Positions 26,182 through 35,302 of a stretch of 64,000 nucleotides of DNA are shown piece by piece (within the stretch, counting starts at the first letter, position 1; each line of letters starts with the position of its first letter). A model generated the notes under the pieces. The model was not told the DNA's origin, did no database searches, and saw only the letters and a list, made by a program, of their open reading frames with translations. The stretch comes from PNON01 sp963757065 (GTDB lineage: Bacteria; Chloroflexota; Anaerolineae; Anaerolineales; Anaerolineaceae). The stretch is from contig CAVWQC010000007.1 in assembly GCA_963757065.1 (NCBI GenBank), positions 806,001-870,000 of the forward strand. Reading direction: 5' to 3'. The translations under genes were made by a program, and so were the position numbers.

Positions 26182-27714
26182 ATGGTAAAAAACTACCTCA
26201 TCGGGGTCGACCTTGGGACGAGTGGAACAAAGGCTGCTTTATATCGGATCGATGGAAAGCTGATCTCAGAGTTTAGTCAGGAAGTACCAATTTATTATCC
26301 CAACCCGGGCATTGTTGAACAGGAAAATAACGATTTTTATCAATCCGCAGCTATCACTGTTAAAAAGTGTATCGAAGATAGTGGTATCGATCCGCATGAG
26401 ATTGCTGCAATTGCTTTCGATTCCCAAATGGCAGGTGTCGGTTCGGTCGATGAAGAGTTCAAACCAGCCACTCGATTTGATAGCTGGTTGGACATGCGCT
26501 GTAAGCCATATATTGAATGGATGAGTAAAGAAGCCGGCGAAAAAATCACCCGGCTTTCCGGATGCCCACCGACATGTGACCATGGTCCAAAGATGTTGTG
26601 GTGGAAGAATGAGCGACCGCAAGAATACAAGCGGGTCGTAAAATTCTTAATGCCATCAGCTTATGTTGCCGGGACTATGGCCGGCCTGAGGGGTGATGAG
26701 GCCTATATAGATTACACCTTCATTCACTTTTCTACTTTCTCAAATGCGCAGCAAGGGACATGGTCTCAGGAATTATGCGATATATTCCAGATGGATATTT
26801 CAAAATTACCTCGAATCGTTGAACCGTGGCATGTGATAGGAGAAGTAAAGGAAAAAGCTGCTGCTTTGTTTGGTCTGGCTCCAGGGACGATAATAGCTGC
26901 TGGAGCCGGGGATACTGCCTCAAATGCTCTCGGTGCAGGGATCAATCGTCCCGGAATGGTTTTTGATGTTGCCGGAACAGCCGCAGTTCTGGCAGGTTGT
27001 ACTGATAAATTTGTAGCTGATACTAAAAATCAAGCTTTACTTACCATGCGTTCTGTCATCCCGGGTTTATGGAATCCATTGGCTTACATCGGTGGAGGCG
27101 GGATCGCACTGCGTTGGTTTAGAGACCAATTCTTTAACACATCCAGAGGGAATTCACTTAAAAGTAACAATAACCTTTATCGGCAGTTGATCCGTCAATC
27201 GGAAAAAATTGCTCCAGGGTCGGATGGTTTATTCTTTTCTCCACACCTTGGTGGAAGAATCTGTCCATCCAGTCCAGCTATGCGGGGTGGATGGTTGGGT
27301 TTTTCCTGGGGGCATACCCAGGCGCATTTCAGTAAAGCTATTCTTGAAAGCATAGCTTTTGAGTATGCTTACTATCTCCAAATCCTGAAGGATCTGCTTC
27401 CGGAACTAAGGTTAGTTGAAGCCCGCGCAGTCGGAGGTGGTGCAAGAAGCACCACATGGAATCAGATCAAAGCAAATGTATTAAATATTCCATATCAAAG
27501 ACTAAGAAAAAATGAATTTGGCACATGGGGTGCGGCAATGATCGCTGGTAAAGCAGCAGGATTGATCCACGACCTGGCTGAGTTTTCTGAAAAATCTGCA
27601 GCAGCTAAAGGGAAACCCATCCTTCCCGATCCGGATATTCATAAGTTGTACCAGCCTCTTATTCAACGTTATATCGAAATGGAAAAGCAACTTGAACATT
27701 ATTACTCAAGTTAG
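26182..27714 (+). CDS. FGGY-family carbohydrate kinase (xylulokinase-like)
   Basis: 510-residue sugar kinase, intact. N-terminal lobe starts YLIGVDLGTSGTKAALYRIDG; AIAFDSQMAG and DSWLDMRCKPY are substrate-side motifs. The second lobe has AAGAGDTASNALGAG with the catalytic-base Asp and the ARAVGGGARSTTWNQIKANVLNIPY signature, close to xylulokinase/YgcE-type enzymes. It follows the GntR gene by 45 nt. The phosphorylated substrate is unknown; a polyol, ketose or sugar acid is possible. Confidence 0.87.
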   Translation: MVKNYLIGVDLGTSGTKAALYRIDGKLISEFSQEVPIYYPNPGIVEQENNDFYQSAAITVKKCIEDSGIDPHEIAAIAFDSQMAGVGSVDEEFKPATRFDSWLDMRCKPYIEWMSKEAGEKITRLSGCPPTCDHGPKMLWWKNERPQEYKRVVKFLMPSAYVAGTMAGLRGDEAYIDYTFIHFSTFSNAQQGTWSQELCDIFQMDISKLPRIVEPWHVIGEVKEKAAALFGLAPGTIIAAGAGDTASNALGAGINRPGMVFDVAGTAAVLAGCTDKFVADTKNQALLTMRSVIPGLWNPLAYIGGGGIALRWFRDQFFNTSRGNSLKSNNNLYRQLIRQSEKIAPGSDGLFFSPHLGGRICPSSPAMRGGWLGFSWGHTQAHFSKAILESIAFEYAYYLQILKDLLPELRLVEARAVGGGARSTTWNQIKANVLNIPYQRLRKNEFGTWGAAMIAGKAAGLIHDLAEFSEKSAAAKGKPILPDPDIHKLYQPLIQRYIEMEKQLEHYYSS

Positions 27715-27765
27715 TGATCGTAAATTATAGTTATTACTGGTTCGTATCTTATCAAGGAGTAAATT

Positions 27766-28803
27766 GTGAAGAGTCAAATCAAAATATGTATGATCGGTGC
27801 CGGCCGGGTTGGAAAAAATCATTCCCGCGCAATAACACGCCATGTTCCAAGTGGAAAAATTGTAGGATTAGTTGATCCGGTCGTACCCGTCCGAAATGAA
27901 ACGGCGAAAGAATTTGGAATCGAAAGTGAGTTTGATACCCTGGAACAGGCGATTGAGAAAATTGATTTCGACGCCGTGATTATTACAACACCAACACCGA
28001 CCCATCTTCCATTGACAGCCCTTGCTGCAGAAAATGGTAAGCATGTTTTCCTGGAAAAACCAATGGCACTCAATATTGATGAATGCGATGAAATAATTCG
28101 CATCACCACAAAGCATGGGATTTTGCTTCAACTTGGATTTATGCGAAGATTTGATCCTGAATTTGTGGCGGCTGCAGCAAGGATCGAAGCCGGAGAAATT
28201 GGACAGCCCATGATGGTCAAATCATTAACCCACGGACCAGGTTTGCCTCCACCCTGGGCACGGGATCTGAAGACATCCAATGGAATGCTGGCCGAAGTGA
28301 ATAGCCACGATTGGGATTCCACACGTTGGTTAATGGGATCCAATTACGAACGAGTGTATACCGAAGTGGCAAATTTCAAAGGAGCAGCCAATAACATCGA
28401 TACACCGAACTTTTACGATAATGTCCTCGTAAATATTAAATTCGAAAGCGGCGGCTTGGGTATGATCTCAGGTGTGTGCCCGTGTGGTTATGGATATGAT
28501 GCGCGGGTGGAGATCATTGGTGATAAAGGTATTATGCAAATTGGCGAGCTGCAGGGGCAGGCAGTCGTTGTATGTACCAATCGTGATCAGGGATTGATCA
28601 CCCCGATTTTCCGTACCTGGCCGGAACGATTTATCTGGGGTTACATCTACGAAATGGAACACTTCATATCCTGTATCCAGACCGACACTAAACCAAAAGC
28701 TGGTGGGGAAGAAGGACGTTGGGCTGTGGCAGGGGTACTTGCTGGTACCCGGTCTTTTCTGGAACAACGGCCGGTGTACCTGAAGGAAATATTGGGAAGT
28801 TGA
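27766..28803 (+). CDS. Gfo/Idh/MocA-family oxidoreductase (inositol-dehydrogenase-like)
   Basis: 345-residue dehydrogenase starting at GTG 27766 with AAGGAG 7 nt upstream. ICMIGAGRVGKNHSRAI is the dinucleotide loop, VFLEKPMALNIDE carries the catalytic Lys, and EVNSHDWDSTRWLMG holds the substrate-binding His/Asp. QLGFMRRFDPEF is typical of myo-inositol 2-dehydrogenase-like members. The stop at 28801-28803 is followed at once by the zinc dehydrogenase gene. Confidence 0.86.
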   Translation: MKSQIKICMIGAGRVGKNHSRAITRHVPSGKIVGLVDPVVPVRNETAKEFGIESEFDTLEQAIEKIDFDAVIITTPTPTHLPLTALAAENGKHVFLEKPMALNIDECDEIIRITTKHGILLQLGFMRRFDPEFVAAAARIEAGEIGQPMMVKSLTHGPGLPPPWARDLKTSNGMLAEVNSHDWDSTRWLMGSNYERVYTEVANFKGAANNIDTPNFYDNVLVNIKFESGGLGMISGVCPCGYGYDARVEIIGDKGIMQIGELQGQAVVVCTNRDQGLITPIFRTWPERFIWGYIYEMEHFISCIQTDTKPKAGGEEGRWAVAGVLAGTRSFLEQRPVYLKEILGS

Positions 28804-28823
28804 GAATGGCTTCTGGAGGAATT

Positions 28824-29868
28824 ATGTTAGCTGCTGTCTATCACGGACCCAATGATATTCGGGTTGAAAATGTTCAAAAACCTGAGATCAATAAAGATGA
28901 GCTATTGATAAAAGTGTTGAGCGCCAGTATCTGTGGAACTGACTTGAGAATTTTTCACGGAAATCACCGTCTATATCCTCCCGGAACCATTCGAATTCCC
29001 GGGCATGAAGTTGTAGGAGATATAGTTGCTGTAGGTATTGAGGTAACCGGCTATGCTATTGGTCAACGTGTTTTTATTGCACCCAATATGGGTTGTGGGC
29101 ATTGTAAGCAGTGCATCACCGGAAATAATAACCTGTGTGCAAATTACCAGGCACTGGGTGTGACAATGGATGGCGGTTTTGCGGAATATATGAAAGTACC
29201 GGCAAATTCCATCCGGCAAGGAAATATCATCGAAGTGAAGTAAGGATGTTGATCCTGCAGTTGCAGCCTTGATGGAACCATTTGCTTGTGTACTCCGTGG
29301 TCAAAATGCAGTGCATATCAAACCTGGAGAAATCGTATTAGTGATCGGTGCTGGACCAATTGGGGTTATGCACACAAAACTGGCGAAGGTACGCGGCGCA
29401 GGCAAGGTGATCGTCAGCGAACCCATTTCCACCCGGGCAGAACAAGTTCGAAAAATGGGTGCTGATCTGGTGATTAATCCAGTCGAACAGAATCTGCGAA
29501 AAGTTATTGACGAAGTCACTAATGGCCAGGGAGCGGACGTGATCATCGTTGCCGCCCCAGTCCATGCAGCTCAAGAATCAGCACTGGACTTGGCAGCAAT
29601 AGGGGGAAGGATCAACTTTTTTGGCGGCCTTCCCAAGGACCGGCCATCAATAAATTTTGATTCAAACCTGGTTCATTACAAAGAATTGGTAATCACCGCA
29701 ACAACTGCCTGCAGCACGGCTGATTGCTGGCAAGCTGCTGCTATCGTTAATGCTGGTTTGATCGACTTAACAGAACTGGTCAGCCAAAGATTTCCTTTAA
29801 AGGAAGCAGTTCAGGCATTTGCAGCAGCGGAAGACCGTAAGGAATTGAAGATCGTACTTACTCCATAA
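28824..29868 (+). CDS. Zinc-dependent medium-chain dehydrogenase (one frameshift)
   Basis: About 347 residues after correction. ASICGTDLRIFHGN and GHEVVGD give catalytic zinc ligands; GCGHCKQCITGNNNLC gives the structural zinc cysteines. The Rossmann part, VLVIGAGPIGVMHTKLAK, lies in the second frame. Removing one T near 29242 rejoins IIEVK with KDVDPAVAALMEPFAC. ATG 28824 is chosen because GGAGGA precedes it. Relatives oxidise sorbitol, threonine or other polyols and sugar phosphates. Confidence 0.82.
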
Positions 29869-29873
29869 ATATT

Positions 29874-30837
29874 ATGTCAATCACTAATCCGATTACTCAA
29901 CCTCATCTGGTAAATACCGTTCTTGGACCGCTCTCGCATCTTGTGTTTGGGATAACCGACGCACATAATCACGTTTGGATTGATCCAATTGATGGCGCTG
30001 CAAAAGGTAGTCCGGTTCTGAATGATCAGGAAATGATCACCCGGGAATTAGGTGAATATATTAAAGCGGGTGGGAAGACGATTTTGGATTGTCAACCCGG
30101 AGGATGCGGGCGAGATGCAAATCTGTTAATGGATTTATCCATAACCAGTGGAGTAAATCATCATCGCATGTACCGGTTTCCACCGCCGCAAGTATTATCC
30201 TCAAAACAATTCTTGTTGGAAGTGGTCGGAACAAAAATGGACAGACTACCTGATCAGTGAATTGGAAGAAGGAGTCGTAGAGTCGAAACAAAACCAGAAA
30301 ACGATAAAAGCTGGCTTTATAAAAATTGCCATGGAATCTGTATGGGAAGAAACACCTCAATCAGCTCTTAATGGTGCAGTAAACGCAGCAAGAGAAACAG
30401 GCGCAGCGGTTGAGATCCATACAGAGAAAGGTATTTTAGCTGAAAATATCGTTGAACACTTCCTTGATAAAGGTGTGAATTCTTCTCAGATCGTATTATG
30501 TCACATGGATAAGCGCATGGATATCGGATTACATACCGAATTGGCCAAGGCCGGGATTCTCCTGGAGTATGATACATTTTTCCGGACAAAATATTCCCCG
30601 GAAGAGAATGTTTGGAAACTGATAGACACCATGGTGAACTCAGGATTATCTTACAGGGTGGCTTTGGCGACTGATATGGCTGAAGCAGAGTACTATCATA
30701 ATCTGGGTGGTGGACCAGGTTTGGCCAGCTTGCCCGGAATTATTCGGGAACGATTAACCCGAATGCATGTACCAGAAAATAATATCCAGCAAATGTTGGG
30801 CGAGAATATCGCTCGTCGTCTTGCCGGGTTAAATTAA
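29874..30837 (+). CDS. Phosphotriesterase-family hydrolase, probable lactonase (one frameshift)
   Basis: Amidohydrolase-superfamily protein of about 320 residues. The metal-binding HxH is H31/H33 (TDAHNHVWID), the bridging lysine is probably in AGFIKIAMES, further His ligands are in VEIHTEKG and VLCHMDKR, and the catalytic Asp is in VALATDMAEAEYY. One inserted C near 30155 breaks it; removal gives VNIIACTGFHRRKYYP. Members near sugar kinases and dehydrogenases hydrolyse sugar lactones or phospho-lactones, which fits the dehydrogenases directly upstream. The precise lactone is unknown. Confidence 0.8.
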
Positions 30838-30856
30838 TTTTTCACGGAGATTATTG

Positions 30857-31411
30857 ATGATCGATTTACCATTTTCTTTTTCTTTACCCTCCCCCGATGT
30901 GATCCCCTCCCGGGTGGATAACCATATCATTCGAACCTTATCAGCATTGAAAGGGCAGTTTTTGGATCAGGCTACTTACAATCAAATGTTGGCTGAAGAA
31001 GATCGATTGATCTATGAAGTTTATGAAATTAAACGCCCGGAAGTGGAGGGTGAAATGCTGATGGGTATTTCAATTGTCCATCCAGGAAAGGTCGGAAATG
31101 AATTCTTTATGACAAAAGGTCATTTCCACTCAGTTCTCGAGACATCTGAAATATATTATTGCCTGCGTGGTGAGGGTTTTATGGTGATGGAAACCCCGGA
31201 AGGAAACACCTCAGTGGAAGCACTATCTCCCGGAAAAGTGCTCTATGTTCCACCCCGATGGGCTCACCGCTCAGTTTGCACTTCTCGATTGGAAGATCTG
31301 GTCACTTTCTTTGCATATCCAGCCAACGCCGGACATGATTATGGCACCATTGAACGGTCAGGTTTTAGAAAGTTGGTTGTAGATGGTGACCAATGGTCCA
31401 GAAATTATTGA
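30857..31411 (+). CDS. Cupin-type glucose-6-phosphate isomerase
   Basis: 184-residue small cupin of the archaeal-type PGI family (as in Pyrococcus and Archaeoglobus), unrelated to the usual bacterial Pgi. The metal site is visible as KGHFHSVLETSEIYY (two His and Glu) plus YVPPRWAHRSV (His). It isomerises glucose 6-phosphate and fructose 6-phosphate; in this cluster it may act on a different phospho-aldose. ATG 30857 has CGGAGA upstream. Confidence 0.85.
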   Translation: MIDLPFSFSLPSPDVIPSRVDNHIIRTLSALKGQFLDQATYNQMLAEEDRLIYEVYEIKRPEVEGEMLMGISIVHPGKVGNEFFMTKGHFHSVLETSEIYYCLRGEGFMVMETPEGNTSVEALSPGKVLYVPPRWAHRSVCTSRLEDLVTFFAYPANAGHDYGTIERSGFRKLVVDGDQWSRNY

Positions 31412-31439
31412 TAATCCACGCGTTCAACAATGAGGAGTT

Positions 31440-32406
31440 ATGGATCTTAAAGAATGCCGCTTACTGGTTACCCCTACTTCTTATGGTAAGAACGATTCCC
31501 GTTTAAAAACAGAATTGGAAGCCCTTGTTGGTGAGGTTATTTACAATCCAACCGGAAAACCGCTTTCATCGGCAGAAGTTGCTAAACTGCTCCCTGGAAT
31601 TGATGGATACATTGCCGGGTTGGATTGCATTGATGCGAGATGCACTGCAAACTGCTGACCGCCTTAAAGTGATTTCACGTTATGGGGTTGGTTTTGACAA
31701 TGTGGATTTATCTGCTGCCCGGGAAAAAGGGATTATTGTCACCAACACACCCGGAGCAAATTCTGTTTCTGTTGCGGAACTGGCTCTTGGACTGATGCTG
31801 GCATTAGCACGTCAAATTCCTGAAGCTGTCGAAGCTGTGCATCAAGGCAAGTGGCCTCGTTATTCGGGTGTAAGCCTTGAAGGAAAAACGATTGGTATTT
31901 TAGGTCTTGGAGCAATTGGGAAACAACTTGCAAGGCGGCTTTCTGGTTTTGACTGCAAAATATTAGCTTTCGATCCTTTTGTGGATACTGTTTTTGCCAA
32001 AGAGAATTCAATTGAGCTTGGAACCATGGATCAAGTTATTGAACGGGCAGATTTTATCAGTCTTCACCTTCCCCTACTGCCAGAGACCCGTGGAATTGTA
32101 AACGATACTTTTTTGGGCAAAATGAAAAAAGGTGCGTTCCTGATCAACACATCGCGCGGAGAAGTAATTGATGAAGCTGCATTATTAAAGGCACTTCAAA
32201 GCGGTCATCTCAAAGGTGCCGGGTTGGACGCTTTTAGTATTGAACCACCAGATCCAAAGAATCCACTTTTATCATTGCCACAGGTAATTTCCACTCCCCA
32301 CCTGGGTGCCCAGACTGATGGCGCTACCAGCAACATGGGTTGGTTTGCAATGAAAGATTGCCTGGCAGTGTTAAGAAATGAAGAACCGGTATATAGAATA
32401 ACTTAG
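31440..32406 (+). CDS. D-2-hydroxyacid dehydrogenase, phosphoglycerate-dehydrogenase-like (one frameshift)
   Basis: About 320 residues after removing one base near 31625-31640. NAD domain: TIGILGLGAIGKQLARRL. Catalytic residues: Arg in INTSRGEVIDE, Glu in AGLDAFSIEPPD and His in STPHLGAQT. VISRYGVGFDNVDLSAARE belongs to the start of the nucleotide domain. No ACT domain, so it is not a full SerA; a glyoxylate, hydroxypyruvate or 2-keto-sugar-acid reductase role is likely here. Confidence 0.82.
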
Positions 32407-32439
32407 GACCATATCATTTAATTACTTATTGGAGAAAAC

Positions 32440-33087
32440 ATGGATAAGAAGGTAGTTTTAGAAAAAGTGAAAGAATTGGGTGTCCTGGCTGTAATTCGTG
32501 GACCTTCACCAGAGTTAACCATAAAAATGGTGGAAGCTTTGATCGCCGGTGGAGTATTGGGGATCGAGATCACCTATAGCACTCCTAATGCTGAAGAAGT
32601 TGTCCAGGCATTATCCAAGAAATTTGGAAGCAGTATTATCCTCGGAATGGGAACCCTTACCAAACCGGAACAAGCAATTTCTGCGAAAGCAGCAGGTGCA
32701 TGTTTCCTTGTCAGCCCGGTTTGTGAACCAAACCTGGTGAAAGGGATGGTTGATAGCGGATTATTGACCATGGCCGGCGCACTAACTCCTACCGAAGTAT
32801 TTCAGGCATACAACATGGGTGTGGATGTTATCAAGATCTTCCCCGGTTCCCTGGGTGGACCAGCTTATATTAAAGCACTCAAAGGACCATTCCCGTATAT
32901 TCCAATGATGCCAACCGGTGGAGTAAGCGCTGGAAATGTGGCAGAATGGTTTGCCACCGGTGTTGTAGCTGTAGGTGCGGGTAGTGAACTATGTCCGCCG
33001 CAACTGGCAAAGGAAGGAAAGTTTGATGAAATATCAAAACGAGCTTCCGATTTCGTCCAGGTCGTTAAATCAGCCAGAAATTCGTAA
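32440..33087 (+). CDS. eda: KDPG/KHG aldolase
   Basis: 215-residue class I aldolase that splits 2-keto-3-deoxy-6-phosphogluconate (or -galactonate, or 4-hydroxy-2-oxoglutarate) to pyruvate and an aldehyde. VLAVIRGPSPE, the Glu in GIEITYSTPNAEE, GMGTLTKPEQA, the Schiff-base Lys in DVIKIFPGSLGG and the PTGGVSAGN phosphate site are all present. No matching dehydratase is seen in the window. Its presence indicates that the pathway passes through a 2-keto-3-deoxy acid. Confidence 0.9.
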   Translation: MDKKVVLEKVKELGVLAVIRGPSPELTIKMVEALIAGGVLGIEITYSTPNAEEVVQALSKKFGSSIILGMGTLTKPEQAISAKAAGACFLVSPVCEPNLVKGMVDSGLLTMAGALTPTEVFQAYNMGVDVIKIFPGSLGGPAYIKALKGPFPYIPMMPTGGVSAGNVAEWFATGVVAVGAGSELCPPQLAKEGKFDEISKRASDFVQVVKSARNS

Positions 33088-33108
33088 CTCAATAAATGGA
33101 GCGACTGT

Positions 33109-34068
33109 ATGAATAAAGAAAATTATCCAATTGTAAAAAAGACAGTTCCCACTTTTTATTTTATTGGTGTTACCACGGGTAAATCTTCCATCATGAAGGT
33201 ATTTCCATTATGGATGAAGGTGCTGGGCAGGGAAGAAGTCATCATGGAAGGTGTGGATTGTAAAATCCATGGTGACCCGGAGGAATATCGCAAAGCGGTG
33301 GCACAGATCAAATATGACCCGCTTTCCCTTGGTGCCCTCGTAACTACACATAAAATTGACCTTCTCACCGCAGCGCGAGACATGTTTGATTATCTTGATC
33401 CATATGCCATGATCACCGATGAAGTATCAAGCATCTCCAAATTGGAAGGACGATTGGAAGGACATGCGAAAGACCCGCTGACTTCCGGTGCCAGTCTGGA
33501 TGCGATCATCGAAAAAGGTTATTTCGCAAAAACAAAAGGGGATGTGCTATGTTTTGGGGCAGGAGGATCTGCCATAGCTACTCTGTTACATCTCATCAAT
33601 AAAAAAGATAAGGGTGATCGTCCACGCAAATTCACATTTGTAAACCGCTCTCAAGGCCGGCTGGACCATGCCAAAGAGATGGTGGGTGGATTAAATACGG
33701 ATATCGAAATTGAATACATATGCAATTCAGACCCGGCTATCAACGATAAGATCATGGAAAAATTTGCACCTGGAAGCATTATTATCAATGCGACCGGTAT
33801 GGGCAAAGATACCCCGGGATCGCCGATAACATGGGAGGGTAAATTCCCCATGAATAGTATCGCATGGGAATTCAACTACCGTGGCGAACTGGATTTCCTG
33901 CATCAATCACTGGCACAGGTCGAAAGCCGAAATGTTAAAGTGGAAGACGGCTGGCTTTACTTTGTGCACGGATGGACTCAGGTAGTCGCCCAGGTTCTTC
34001 ATTTTGATCTTACTCCCGCTTTATTTGACAAACTGAATGAAGCTGCTTCAACAGTCAGAGGTAAGTAA
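33109..34068 (+). CDS. Shikimate/quinate-dehydrogenase-like protein
   Basis: 319-residue AroE-fold protein. The N-terminal substrate domain includes GALVTTHKIDLL with the catalytic Lys equivalent and an Asp in DPYAMITDEVSS. The NAD(P) domain has CFGAGGSAIATLLHL, then INATGMGKDTPGSP. It is longer than true AroE and lies inside a sugar-degradation operon rather than with aromatic genes, so it probably oxidises a related polyhydroxy acid or cyclitol. Substrate inferred only from fold and context. Confidence 0.75.
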   Translation: MNKENYPIVKKTVPTFYFIGVTTGKSSIMKVFPLWMKVLGREEVIMEGVDCKIHGDPEEYRKAVAQIKYDPLSLGALVTTHKIDLLTAARDMFDYLDPYAMITDEVSSISKLEGRLEGHAKDPLTSGASLDAIIEKGYFAKTKGDVLCFGAGGSAIATLLHLINKKDKGDRPRKFTFVNRSQGRLDHAKEMVGGLNTDIEIEYICNSDPAINDKIMEKFAPGSIIINATGMGKDTPGSPITWEGKFPMNSIAWEFNYRGELDFLHQSLAQVESRNVKVEDGWLYFVHGWTQVVAQVLHFDLTPALFDKLNEAASTVRGK

Positions 34069-34093
34069 AGATCGACAAACTCAAGAGGTAGTA

Positions 34094-34540
34094 GTGAGCG
34101 AAAAGATAGATCTAGCAAAAAAGTATCACGAAAATGGATATGGTTGCGCACAAGCCGTGTTAGCTGCTTTTTCAAAGGATTATGGATTAAGTGAAGAAGC
34201 TGCGTTAAGAATTTCAACTGGTTTTGGCTCTGGTATGGGAAGAATGTGTGAAGTATGCGGAGCGCTTACTGGAGCATTTATGGTTATTGGTCTTAAGCAT
34301 GGCAAAGTGATTACAGACGGATCAAAATATGGGTCAAATACCGAGACAACGTATCGACTGGTAGCTGAACTCTCCAAGAAATTTGAGAATAAACATGGAT
34401 CAATCTATTGTCGTGATCTTATTGGTCATGATCTCAGTAATCCAGAAGAACGAGCGAAAGTAGTTCAAATGGGATTATTTAAATCAGTTTGCGGAAATTG
34501 TATTCTCGATTCTGTAGAGCTTCTTGAATCGATTCTTTAA
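34094..34540 (+). CDS. C_GCAxxG_C_C family redox protein
   Basis: 148 residues, starting at GTG 34094 with GAGG 6 nt upstream; a longer frame would overlap the previous gene. The family's cysteine pattern is clear: GYGCAQAVLAAF, MCEVCGALTGAF, YCRDLIG and VCGNCILD. Such proteins are thought to bind metal or Fe-S clusters through these cysteines; function is not established. It is surrounded by carbohydrate enzymes, in the same operon. Confidence 0.85.
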   Translation: MSEKIDLAKKYHENGYGCAQAVLAAFSKDYGLSEEAALRISTGFGSGMGRMCEVCGALTGAFMVIGLKHGKVITDGSKYGSNTETTYRLVAELSKKFENKHGSIYCRDLIGHDLSNPEERAKVVQMGLFKSVCGNCILDSVELLESIL

Positions 34541-34585
34541 AATTATTAGTCATTTCAAATAGCTTTCTACGAAGGTAAAAATGTA

Positions 34586-35281
34586 ATGATCCTTACAACA
34601 TTAGACGTAGCAAAGATGATCGACCTCTCCTGTGTACGAACCATTTCAAGCAAGATGGATATCGAAGCGATGGCAGCAGCTGCACAAAAATATAATTTTG
34701 GTCAAGTTTCGGTCACGCAGTGTTACATTCCATACACAAAACAATTATTAATGAACGATCCACAAATTCACGTTGTTGGTAATGTCAGTTTTCCTTCAGG
34801 ATCCGATTCGACAAGTCTAAAAGTATTCCAGGCAAAAGAGATGATCGCAGCAGGTTGTGATGAGATCGATGTGGTCATGAATATCGGAATGCTAAAGTCA
34901 GGAGATCTGGTCGAAGTGGAATCAGATCTGCGAGCTGTGATCGATACCATTCGTCCGTTACCGGTGAAAGTGATCATCGAAATCATGTATCTCACTCCAG
35001 ACGAGGTAAAACAGGCATGCGAAATTTGCTTGAGAACCGGAGCAGCATTTGTAAAAACAGGTACCGGTTGGGCAGATCGTGGAACCACCGTTGAAGATGT
35101 TCGCCTGGTCAAGTCATTTGTTGGTGAGAGAATGCAGATCAAAGCATCTGGAGGAATTCGCAACCTGGATCTACTGGTAAAAATGTATCAAGCAGGAGCA
35201 AGACGTTTCGGTGTAAATCTGAATAGCGGCATCAAAATCGTTGAAGAGTGCCTCGCACTCGGATCCGGTGTTGAAATATAG
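34586..35281 (+). CDS. deoC: Deoxyribose-phosphate aldolase
   Basis: 231-residue DeoC/LacD TIM barrel. Class I aldolase cleaving 2-deoxyribose 5-phosphate to glyceraldehyde 3-phosphate and acetaldehyde. Landmarks are VGNVSFPSG, EIDVVMNIGMLKSGD with a catalytic-relay Lys, the Schiff-base Lys in FVKTGTGWADRGTT and IKASGGIRNLD. A sugar kinase follows 21 nt later, which suggests phosphorylation of a deoxy-sugar followed by cleavage. A related aldolase with another substrate is also possible. Confidence 0.9.
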   Translation: MILTTLDVAKMIDLSCVRTISSKMDIEAMAAAAQKYNFGQVSVTQCYIPYTKQLLMNDPQIHVVGNVSFPSGSDSTSLKVFQAKEMIAAGCDEIDVVMNIGMLKSGDLVEVESDLRAVIDTIRPLPVKVIIEIMYLTPDEVKQACEICLRTGAAFVKTGTGWADRGTTVEDVRLVKSFVGERMQIKASGGIRNLDLLVKMYQAGARRFGVNLNSGIKIVEECLALGSGVEI

Positions 35282-35302
35282 CAAGCAGAAAATGGATGAA
35301 TA

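Noticed and set aside
28824..30837. TGA or TAA stops inside enzyme genes as selenocysteine or recoding sites, prompted by the nearby selC gene
   Set aside because: The breaks need a change of reading frame, not readthrough in the same frame, and no conserved Cys position aligns with a TGA.
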